Below are positions 15,905 to 22,763 of a stretch of 27,155 nt of DNA, one piece after another. A model generated the notes under the pieces. It worked only from the letters and a program-made list of their open reading frames with translations, was not told the origin of the DNA and made no database searches. The DNA is from Anaerolineales bacterium UBA2029. GTDB taxonomy: Bacteria > Chloroflexota > Anaerolineae > Aggregatilineales > Aggregatilineaceae. The stretch is from the NCBI GenBank assembly GCA_002332795.1, contig DDBP01000286.1, forward strand, positions 1 to 27,155, read 5' to 3'. The translations under genes and the position numbers were made by a program. How positions within the stretch are numbered: the first letter of the stretch is position 1; the number at the start of each line of letters is the position of its first letter.

Positions 15905-16476
15905 TCGCTCCCCGTCTGGCTCCCGACCGAAGCTCAGCGACCCGCGCCGAAACCCTGCATGCCATCCGGCGGTTGGACTGGCGCTTCCTGCTGCCCGATC
16001 CGGCGCTGGGAAGCGTGCTTTACCTGGGCAAAGGGGAGAGCGATTTGCTGATGGCGCTGCGGGCCGCTGACCTGGACGTCACTGCGCTGACCGGCGAAGC
16101 ATCCGGCGCGGCAGGGGCGTCCTTCGCTACGGCGGTGATGGTCAACCCGTCCCCGCGCGACGTGACGCTCGCGGCAACGCTGTTGCGTCCCGGTGGCTGG
16201 CTCTATGCCGAAGTGAACGGCGCGCGCGCCGCCCATCGGCTGGCGGGGTACCTGTCGGGGGCGGGATTCGGGTCGGTGCAACTGCACTGGCACTGGCCGG
16301 ACTTCACCCGCTGCACGCGCATTCTGCCGCTGGACGACGCGGGCGCGCTGGCGTATGCCCTGCTGAAAGGGCAGAGCGGCGCAAAGGGGCACGTCCTGGC
16401 ATGGCTGACCCGCAGCGGCGCGTTGCGCTGGCTGGCCCGGTCGATCAGTGTGGTGGCGCAGCGAGGCGATCGATGA
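15901..16476 (+). CDS. Stand-alone methyltransferase-like protein
   Basis: A 191-residue protein. The segment LDWRFLLPDPALGSVLYLGKGESD lines up with the N-terminal domain of the fusion protein at 1846-3642 (there GANWLFALP..GTVLCLG), and TLLRPGGWLYAEVNG matches its RVLAPGGLVYVETWG. The fold is probably Rossmann methyltransferase-like but reduced: the acidic loop normally binding SAM is weak and the region between the two motifs is short, so it may be non-catalytic or a partner subunit. I chose the ATG at 15901, which overlaps the previous stop (ATGA) and has GGGAGGG 5 bases upstream, rather than an earlier in-frame codon. Its stop overlaps the start of the APH-like kinase in the same way, so the pair mirrors the fused protein. 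Confidence 0.72.
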   Translation: MIAPRLAPDRSSATRAETLHAIRRLDWRFLLPDPALGSVLYLGKGESDLLMALRAADLDVTALTGEASGAAGASFATAVMVNPSPRDVTLAATLLRPGGWLYAEVNGARAAHRLAGYLSGAGFGSVQLHWHWPDFTRCTRILPLDDAGALAYALLKGQSGAKGHVLAWLTRSGALRWLARSISVVAQRGDR

Positions 16477-17492
16477 ATACGGTGCTCACTTTCTTGCGCG
16501 ATCACCGCGAGCGCCTGGCGCTGGAACAAGGGGGCGTGCCGCAGCAGTTGACCGCCGTGCTGCTGACGCCGCGCTTTCAGGCGTCGCGGCATGTGATCGC
16601 CATGATCCTGCCCGCAGGCCGCGCCGAGCCGGTGCTGGTCGCCAAAGTGCCCCGCCTGGCCGGAGACGGTGCAGCGCTGGCACACGAGGCGCAGATACTG
16701 CGCGCGCTGGGGGACGAGGGCGGGGAGGCGATCCCGCAGGTCATCGCCTTCGAGGAAGTGAGCGGCTTCCCGTTGCTGATCGAGACGGCGCTGACCGGTC
16801 CGCTGCTGGATCGGGCGGCGGTGCGGCGCGATCCGGCGGGTAGCTGCGAGCTGGGCCTGGCCTGGCTGCTGCAAATGGCCGCGCAGCCGCGGGGGACGCT
16901 CGACAGTGCCGCCTGGGAGCGCCTGATCGGCGGGCCATTGGCGGCGTTCGCGGCGAGCTTCCCCCTGACGGCAGCGGAAGAAGCGTTGCTGGCCGAGACG
17001 CGGGCGTGGGCAGAGTCGTTGCGCGGCAGCAGTCTGCCGCTGGTGCTGGAGCACGGCGACCTGAGTCATCCCAACCTGATCGTCGGGCGGGGTGGGCAGC
17101 TCGGCGTGGTGGACTGGGAACTAGCCCGCCTGGATGGTCTGCCGGGGCATGACCTGTTTTTCTTCCTGGCCTACGTCGCTTTCGCCCGGCAGCGAGCGGA
17201 AGAGATAGCCGCGCAGGTGAACGCCTTTCGGGCGGCGTACTTTGGAGCAGAGGCATGGACTGCGCCCTACCTGACCCGTTACGCCGGGCAACTGGGCCTG
17301 AGCGCCGGGCAGATGCGGGCGCTGTTCGTGTTGTGCTGGGCGCGCTACACCTGGTCGCTGTGGGAGCGCGTCACCCGCGCCGCAGGGGCGACGGGCGCTG
17401 ACGGCGAACGGGCCGCCTGGCTGCGCGGCAACCGCTATTACCGGCTGTGGGGCGAGGCGCTGCGTAACGCGCAGCACCTGAGCCTGCCATGA
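16473..17492 (+). CDS. APH-type phosphotransferase
   Basis: A 339-residue aminoglycoside/choline-kinase-like enzyme: Lys58 in LVAKVPR, Glu72 in the helix HEAQIL, the catalytic loop HGDLSHPN at 194-201 and the metal-binding DWE at 214-216, followed by the helical C-terminal lobe. All key residues of the fold are present, so it should be an active ATP-dependent kinase of a small hydroxyl-bearing substrate. It is the free counterpart of the C-terminal half of the fusion at 1846-3642. The ATG at 16473 overlaps the preceding stop by 4 bases, with GAGG 6 bases upstream. Antibiotic resistance is a poor explanation here; phosphorylation of a sugar, a polyol or a lipid carrier in glycan assembly fits better. 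Substrate unknown. Confidence 0.85.
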   Translation: MNTVLTFLRDHRERLALEQGGVPQQLTAVLLTPRFQASRHVIAMILPAGRAEPVLVAKVPRLAGDGAALAHEAQILRALGDEGGEAIPQVIAFEEVSGFPLLIETALTGPLLDRAAVRRDPAGSCELGLAWLLQMAAQPRGTLDSAAWERLIGGPLAAFAASFPLTAAEEALLAETRAWAESLRGSSLPLVLEHGDLSHPNLIVGRGGQLGVVDWELARLDGLPGHDLFFFLAYVAFARQRAEEIAAQVNAFRAAYFGAEAWTAPYLTRYAGQLGLSAGQMRALFVLCWARYTWSLWERVTRAAGATGADGERAAWLRGNRYYRLWGEALRNAQHLSLP

Positions 17493-17506
17493 CAGGAAGG
17501 CCTCCT

Positions 17507-18691
17507 ATGCGTGTACTCTACCTGACCAACGGCTTTCCTTTCCCGCTGACCAGCGGCTACCTGCGCCACTATCACCTGATCCGCGAGCTGGCGGCATGGC
17601 ACCGGATCACGCTGCTGTCGGTCGTGGGGCCATCCTTTCGGGGCGAACATGTCGAGGCACTGCGCCCCTACACCGAGCGCGTGTTGACCTTCCGCTCAGC
17701 GGGGCGCGGGCGGTCGCAGGTGGGCAAGGCGCTGGCCTGGGGGCGGGCGACATTGCTGGGGCAGTCGCCGGAGCGGGCGATGCGGGCCGCCATCCGGCAA
17801 CTGTTGGCCGAAGAGCGTTTCGACGCGGTGCTCTTCAGCGGCAAGGAGACGCTGACCGCCATTGATGGCCTGCACACGCCGCCCGTCGTGGCCGACTTCA
17901 CCGACGCGGCGTCGCAGCGGCTGCGCGGGCAGATCGCGGTCAGCGGCGGTTTCAAGCGGCTGGCCCTGTACGGCAAACTGATCCGCGTGCGGCGTCTGGA
18001 GCGGCGTATCCTGGCGCGGGCCGCGCACGGCCTGTTTGCCTCGGCGCGCGACCGCGACGCTGTGGTCGGCGGGCCGCACCCGGCCATGACCGTGGTGCCC
18101 AATGGCGTGGACACGGCCTACTGGCAACGCCGCGCGCCCCGGTTGGGTCAGCGGACGCTGGTGTTGACCGGCGCGATGAACTACGCGCCCAACGTGGACG
18201 CCGCGCTGCACCTGATCCGCGACATTCTGCCGCTGGTGCAGCGCGAAATCCCCGACGCCCGCGCCTTGATTGTGGGACACAGCCCGCGTCCGGCGCTGGT
18301 GGCCGAAGGGCAGCGCCCCGGCGTGACGGTGACCGGCTTCGTGGACGACGTGCGCCCCTATCTGGAAGAAGCGACCGTGTTCGTCGCGCCGTTGCGCTTT
18401 GGCGCGGGCATTCAGAACAAGCTGTTGGAAGCGCTGGCGATGGAACTGCCGGTGATCGCCTCGCCGCTGGCGGCGCAGGGGCTGTGTACCGAAGACGGGG
18501 CGCAGCCGCCCTTGCGCGTCGCCAGCACGCCCGCTGAGTTCGCGGCGGCGATCTGCGCCGAACTGCGTGCGCGGGCCGCCGATCCCGCGCCTGATGCCGA
18601 GGCTCGCCGCTTCGTGACGGCCCATTTCGACTGGCGGGTCAGCGCCCGCCGGGTGCATGAGGTGCTGCAAAAAGTGGTGGGGGAAGGGTGA
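17507..18691 (+). CDS. Glycosyltransferase family 4
   Basis: A 394-residue GT-B enzyme. It opens with RVLYLTNGFPFPLTSGYLRHYHLI, a typical acceptor-domain start, has VVADFTDAAS and VVPNGVDTAYW in the middle, then LTGAMNYAPNVDA, FVDDVRPYLEEATVFVAPLRFGAGIQNKLLEALAMELPVIAS, where the second glutamate of EX7E is present and the first position is replaced by glycine, as in some close GT4 groups. It would add a sugar to the lipid-linked unit in the cytoplasm. The ATG at 17507 is preferred because AGGAAGG stands 6 bases upstream; an in-frame ATG at 17489 overlapping the previous stop would add six residues. Sugar specificity unknown. Confidence 0.9.
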   Translation: MRVLYLTNGFPFPLTSGYLRHYHLIRELAAWHRITLLSVVGPSFRGEHVEALRPYTERVLTFRSAGRGRSQVGKALAWGRATLLGQSPERAMRAAIRQLLAEERFDAVLFSGKETLTAIDGLHTPPVVADFTDAASQRLRGQIAVSGGFKRLALYGKLIRVRRLERRILARAAHGLFASARDRDAVVGGPHPAMTVVPNGVDTAYWQRRAPRLGQRTLVLTGAMNYAPNVDAALHLIRDILPLVQREIPDARALIVGHSPRPALVAEGQRPGVTVTGFVDDVRPYLEEATVFVAPLRFGAGIQNKLLEALAMELPVIASPLAAQGLCTEDGAQPPLRVASTPAEFAAAICAELRARAADPAPDAEARRFVTAHFDWRVSARRVHEVLQKVVGEG

Positions 18692-18693
18692 TC

Positions 18694-19395
18694 ATGCGGA
18701 TGTTTTCGGTGGCCATCGTGGGACCGGACGGTTCCGGCAAGACGACGATCTGTCGGCGGCTGCGCGAGACGCTGGAACTGCCTACACGCTATGTCTACAT
18801 GGGCGTCAGCCCCGATTCCAGCAACATGATGCTGCCCACGACGCGCCTGCTACGCGCCATCCAGCGACGGCTGGGCGCGCCGCCCGACACACACGGCCCC
18901 CGCGACCCGCGCAGCCTGCGGGCCGCCGCGCCCCGTCATCCGCTCAAGCGGATGCTGCGGACGGTCAAGTCGCTGCTGGCGCTGGGCAACCGCGTCGCCG
19001 AGGAGTGGTTCCGCCAGGGCGTGACCTGGTATTACCAGTGGCGCGGCTATGTGGTGCTGTTCGACCGGCACTACTTCCCGGACTACTACAGCTACGACAT
19101 CGCCCCGACGGACGAAGCGCGACCGCTCGCCCGCCGCTTGCACGGCTGGATGCTGGAGCATCTTTATCCCAGGCCTGACCTGATGATCTATCTCGACGCG
19201 CCCGCCGACGTGCTGCTGGCCCGCAAGGGAGAGGGGTCGGCGGAAGTGCTGGAGGAGCGCCGCCGCGCCTACCTGGAAATGCGGCAGCATATGCCGCGCT
19301 TCGCCGTGATTGACGCGACGCAGCCCGAAGACGCCGTGCTGGCCGAGGCGCAGCGCCTGATCCTGGACTTCTACACGGCCAGGAGGCGGTCATGA
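18694..19395 (+). CDS. Stand-alone thymidylate-kinase-like P-loop kinase
   Basis: A 233-residue protein with P-loop GPDGSGKT at 10-17, VYMG near 34-37, VVLFDRHYFPDYYSYD, PDLMIYLDAP and the LID-like ARKGEGSAEVLEERRRAY. These match, in the same order, the C-terminal half of the fusion at 9387-10667 (GPDGAGKS, VYMG, VLFDRYPYDALL, PDLVLVLDAP, ARKGEHSPEALEE), so the two are paralogues. An insert of about 50 residues (roughly 45-95) distinguishes this copy. The fold phosphorylates a nucleoside monophosphate in the family prototype, but a dedicated thymidylate kinase inside a glycan operon, twice, is unlikely. The ATG at 18694 has GGGAAGGG 5 bases upstream; a GTG at 18688 overlapping the previous stop is the alternative. 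Confidence 0.83.
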   Translation: MRMFSVAIVGPDGSGKTTICRRLRETLELPTRYVYMGVSPDSSNMMLPTTRLLRAIQRRLGAPPDTHGPRDPRSLRAAAPRHPLKRMLRTVKSLLALGNRVAEEWFRQGVTWYYQWRGYVVLFDRHYFPDYYSYDIAPTDEARPLARRLHGWMLEHLYPRPDLMIYLDAPADVLLARKGEGSAEVLEERRRAYLEMRQHMPRFAVIDATQPEDAVLAEAQRLILDFYTARRRS

Positions 19396-20639
19396 GCGAC
19401 GGACGACCGACGGTGCTGGTCACCGACGCCGATCGGGGCAGCGCGCTCGCCATCATCCGTTCGCTGGGGCGGCGCGGCTGGCGGGTGATCGCTGCGGGCG
19501 GGCAGGAAGATTGCCTGGGCTTTCGCTCGCGCTATGCGGCGGAGCGGGTGGTCTACCCGGCCCCCTGGCACGCTCCCGCCGCGATGGTCGCGACCCTGCT
19601 GGACGCGGCCCGCTCCTACGACGTTGACCTGCTCATCCCTGTCACCGACGACGTGCTCCTGCCGCTGGCGGCAGCGCGCGAGCAATTCGCGGGCGTGTGC
19701 CGGCTGGCTATGCCCGACGACGCGCAACTGACCGCCGTCGCCGACAAGTGGCAGACCCTGGCCCTGGCCCGCGAACTGGGCGTGCCTGTGCCGCGCTCAC
19801 ACCTGGTCGAGACGGTGGCCGAAGCGCATGCCCTGGCCGCCGAGTTCAGTTGGCCGGTGGTGATCAAGCCGCAGCGGTCGCGTCTGGTAGATGCAACGAG
19901 CGGGGTAGACGTGCTGGAAGTCGCCTACGCCACCAGCCCTACCGACCTGGTGCGCGTAATGAGCCGTTTCGAGGGGCGCTGCGCGGTCTTGCTGCAGGAA
20001 TACTGCCCTGGCGAAGGGCACGGCGTCGAGTTGCTGGCATATGAGGGGCATCCGCTGGCGGCCTTTCAGCACAGGCGCTTGCACGAAGTGCCCATCACCG
20101 GCGGGGCCAGCTCGCTGCGGCAGAGCGTGGCGCTCGACCCGACGCTCTACGAGTACTCGCGACGGCTGGTGGCGGCGCTGAAATGGACGGGCCTGATCAT
20201 GGTCGAGTTCAAGGTGGGGCCAGGCGGCCCACACCTGATGGAGATCAACGGGCGCATCTGGGGATCGTTGCCGCTGGCGGTATTCAGCGGGATGGATTTC
20301 CCCGCTCGTCTGGCCGATCTGCTGCTGAACGGCCCGCCGTCCCCGTTGCCTGCCGCGCCGGACACCGACTATCGGGTGGGCGTGAAGGCGCGTAACCTGG
20401 AAAAGGAGGTCGTCTGGCTGCTGGCAGTGCTGATCGGGCGACGGCGCTATCCTTTCCTGGCCGCGCCAGGGCGTAGCGAAGCGCTGACCGCCCTGCCCGG
20501 CCTGTTCGACCCGCGCATCCGCAGCGATACTTTTGCCGGGGATGATCCGCGACCGGCGCTGGCCGAACTGCCCAAGATCGCCCGTAACCTGCTCCGCAAG
20601 CGGAGCAGAGCCAGTCAACGCAAAGGGGAAACGTCATGA
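19392..20639 (+). CDS. ATP-grasp ligase
   Basis: A 415-residue ATP-grasp protein. The N-terminal domain is Rossmann-like (TVLVTDADRGSALAIIRSLGRRG), then come Lys119 in ADKW, Lys159 in PVVIKPQ, the hinge LLQEYCPGEGHGVELL near 200-215, Glu272 in IMVEFKV and MEINGRIWGS near 283-292 with the metal-binding Glu and Asn. The family joins a carboxylate, through an acyl phosphate, to an amine or thiol. In a glycan operon, next to a deacetylase that can expose an amine, a plausible role is amide-linking an amino acid or other acid to an amino sugar; this is inference. Starts by ATGA overlap (19392-19395) with AGGAGG 5 bases upstream. Confidence 0.87.
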   Translation: MSDGRPTVLVTDADRGSALAIIRSLGRRGWRVIAAGGQEDCLGFRSRYAAERVVYPAPWHAPAAMVATLLDAARSYDVDLLIPVTDDVLLPLAAAREQFAGVCRLAMPDDAQLTAVADKWQTLALARELGVPVPRSHLVETVAEAHALAAEFSWPVVIKPQRSRLVDATSGVDVLEVAYATSPTDLVRVMSRFEGRCAVLLQEYCPGEGHGVELLAYEGHPLAAFQHRRLHEVPITGGASSLRQSVALDPTLYEYSRRLVAALKWTGLIMVEFKVGPGGPHLMEINGRIWGSLPLAVFSGMDFPARLADLLLNGPPSPLPAAPDTDYRVGVKARNLEKEVVWLLAVLIGRRRYPFLAAPGRSEALTALPGLFDPRIRSDTFAGDDPRPALAELPKIARNLLRKRSRASQRKGETS

Positions 20640-21646
20640 TCAAGCGACTGGCGCTGCTGGCCATGCGCGGCGCGCCCTTTGCCCGCCTGGTGAGCCTGCT
20701 GGAACGCTGGGATAGCTGGCGCGCCAATATGCTGGCCGTGCTGACCTATCACCGGGTGGACGAGGTGGGCGCACGTCCGTACCTCAGTCCCTCGTTGTTG
20801 AGCGCCACGCCGGCGGGCTTCACCGCGCAGATGGAGTATCTGGCGCGGCATCATCAGGTGGTGGCCGTGCAAGACGTGCTGGCCGCTCTGCGCGAAGAAA
20901 AGCCTCTGCCGCCGCGCGCCGTGTTGATCACCTTCGACGACGCCTATGTGGACTTCGCCGAGCACGCCTGGCCCGTCTTACGGAGGCTGGGGCTACCGGT
21001 GACCGTGTTCGTCGCGACGGCCTATCCGGATCATCCGGAGCGGCTTTTCTGGTGGGATCGGCTGTATCAGGCGGTCAGCGATCCGGCCCGCAGTGCGCTG
21101 GATACCCCCGAAGGGCGCATCCCGTTGGGGTCGGCGGGGCAGCGACGGCGCGCCTTCAAACGGCTGCGCGAGCACGTCAAGACGCTGGATCACGATGCAG
21201 CGATGGCCTGGATCGCCACAGTGTGCGGCGAGCCGGTTCCCCCGCCCGAACCTACCGTGCTCGGCTGGGACGCGCTGCGTCACCTGGCCCGCCAGGGGGT
21301 GACGCTGGGCGCGCACACGCAGACGCACCCGCTGATCAACCGCGTATCGCTGGCGCGGGCGCAGGCCGAGGCGCTCGGTTCGCTGGAGGACTTGCGCCGC
21401 GAGATCGGCGATGTGTTGCCGATCTTCGCCTACCCCAGCGGGGGCGTGGACACGCAGGTCGCAGCCCAGTTGGCGCTGGCGGGGTTCGCGCTGGCCTTCA
21501 CCACCGAACGGGGACTCAACGACCTGCACACCGCTGACCCGCTGCGTTTGCGGCGGATCAACGTGGGCGTGCAGACGCCGCTGGCAGCGCTGCGCGCACA
21601 ACTGGTGCCCGCTACTTCGGCGCTGGCAGCGGCTGTTGCGCCGTAG
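20636..21646 (+). CDS. Polysaccharide deacetylase (carbohydrate esterase family 4)
   Basis: A 336-residue NodB-homology protein. It shows the early strand LTYHRV near 36-41, motif 1 TFDDAY with the catalytic base and metal Asp at 101-102, motif 2 HTQTHP with metal histidines 227 and 231, and IFAYPSGG near motif 3. The catalytic set looks intact. The family removes N-acetyl groups from GlcNAc-type residues or related acyl groups. The N-terminal 30 residues are mildly amphipathic with no clear signal peptide, so the protein may act in the cytoplasm or be membrane-associated. An internal insert lies between motifs 1 and 2 (about 130-200). ATGA overlap with the ATP-grasp gene (20636-20639), AAGGGGAAA upstream. 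Confidence 0.9.
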   Translation: MIKRLALLAMRGAPFARLVSLLERWDSWRANMLAVLTYHRVDEVGARPYLSPSLLSATPAGFTAQMEYLARHHQVVAVQDVLAALREEKPLPPRAVLITFDDAYVDFAEHAWPVLRRLGLPVTVFVATAYPDHPERLFWWDRLYQAVSDPARSALDTPEGRIPLGSAGQRRRAFKRLREHVKTLDHDAAMAWIATVCGEPVPPPEPTVLGWDALRHLARQGVTLGAHTQTHPLINRVSLARAQAEALGSLEDLRREIGDVLPIFAYPSGGVDTQVAAQLALAGFALAFTTERGLNDLHTADPLRLRRINVGVQTPLAALRAQLVPATSALAAAVAP

Positions 21647-21692
21647 CGGGCGCTATTGGCATCGAAACCTGGGCAAGAGAAAAGGAAAGACC

Positions 21693-22751
21693 ATGACTCG
21701 TGTATTTCACCTCCGCTCCCTTCAACTTGTCGCCGTGGCGATATTGATCGTGGGCATCGCCGCGCAGGTGCCCTCCTCGCAGGCCGGGCGTTTTTGGCAG
21801 GAAGTGCCGCGCCTGGATGGGGTGCGCATCTACTTTTCTGAGGACAACAAGGAACTCAGCCCCTACGACCGTTCCGACCAGGGACTGTCGCGCCTGGCGG
21901 GCCTGCTGACCAGCCTGGGCGCGCAGATCGAGCGACTCGACTGGCGACGTGACATCCCCGCCGACGCCGACCTGGTGGTGATCGCGGGGCCGACGAAAGA
22001 CCTGGCCGACGATCAGAATGCGCGGCTATGGGCTTACCTGAAAGCCGGAGGCGCATTGCTGGTGCTGGCCGAGCCACTGACCTTGAGCAATGCGCCCGAT
22101 GGCTCGACGCTGATCGAGTACAACAAGGCGTTTCAGGATGGGCGCGGCCTGATGCTGCTCACCTGGGCCGATTACGGGGTGAGCGCGCGCGGCGACGTGG
22201 TGGTGGAGCGCGAGCCGCAGGGTGAACTGACCATTGATTTCGTCGCTACGGGCCGCCGTGCCGCGCACCCTATCCTGACAGGAATCGAGGGCGATCTGGC
22301 CTTCTTCGGGGCGCGCTCAGTGATCTTCGACTCTTCGATCCAGCCCTTCTCGGCCACGCCGTTGCTCTTCGCCGGGGATAAGTTCTACGGCGAGACGGCC
22401 TACATAGACTATGTGCAGGTGGGCGAGGTCGGCTATGCTGCCGGGCAGGACACGCCCCCCAACCTGCTGGCGCTGGCAGTGGCCGCCGAAGACGCGCAGC
22501 GCGCAAGCCGCATCGTCGTCATCGGCGATCGCGACTTCGCCACCAATGGCGGCGGGTTGCGCACCTCACCGCCGAACACGGCAGCTTTTGTCTTCCCGGC
22601 CAATGCGCAGTTCCTGTTGCAGGCGGTGGCTTGGCTGGTCGGCGCGGACAGCACGGCTACTGTGCCGCTGGCGTTCCCCACGCCCATGCCCACGGCGACC
22701 CCTGCCCCATCACCTGTGGCGACCGAGGAACCCGCAGCCGGGGCGGAGTGA
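21693..22751 (+). CDS. Secreted GldG-like protein, first of a tandem pair
   Basis: A 352-residue exported protein. The N-terminus has a signal peptide (LQLVAVAILIVGIAAQV, cleavage near SSQAG). The body resembles the extracytoplasmic GldG/ABC-auxiliary (GATase-like) domain: VRIYFSEDNKELSPYDRSDQG, DADLVVIAGPTKDL, LKAGGALLVLAEP and SRIVVIGDRDFATNGGG near the end of the domain. The C-terminus is a Pro/Thr/Ala tail (FPTPMPTATPAPSPV), as in many cell-surface proteins of Chloroflexota. The usual partner ABC permease and ATPase genes are not adjacent, so it is not a normal GldA/F/G set. ATG at 21693 chosen because AAAGGAAAG is just upstream and the signal peptide begins there. Function unknown; a glycan-sensing or scaffold role is inference. 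Confidence 0.72.
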   Translation: MTRVFHLRSLQLVAVAILIVGIAAQVPSSQAGRFWQEVPRLDGVRIYFSEDNKELSPYDRSDQGLSRLAGLLTSLGAQIERLDWRRDIPADADLVVIAGPTKDLADDQNARLWAYLKAGGALLVLAEPLTLSNAPDGSTLIEYNKAFQDGRGLMLLTWADYGVSARGDVVVEREPQGELTIDFVATGRRAAHPILTGIEGDLAFFGARSVIFDSSIQPFSATPLLFAGDKFYGETAYIDYVQVGEVGYAAGQDTPPNLLALAVAAEDAQRASRIVVIGDRDFATNGGGLRTSPPNTAAFVFPANAQFLLQAVAWLVGADSTATVPLAFPTPMPTATPAPSPVATEEPAAGAE

Positions 22752-22763
22752 ACAGAGCGTTCT

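Noticed and set aside
16473..17492. Aminoglycoside resistance gene
   Set aside because: The fold and catalytic residues are those of the APH family, but the gene is inside a tightly overlapping glycan operon with a fused paralogue in the same locus, so resistance is the less likely role.
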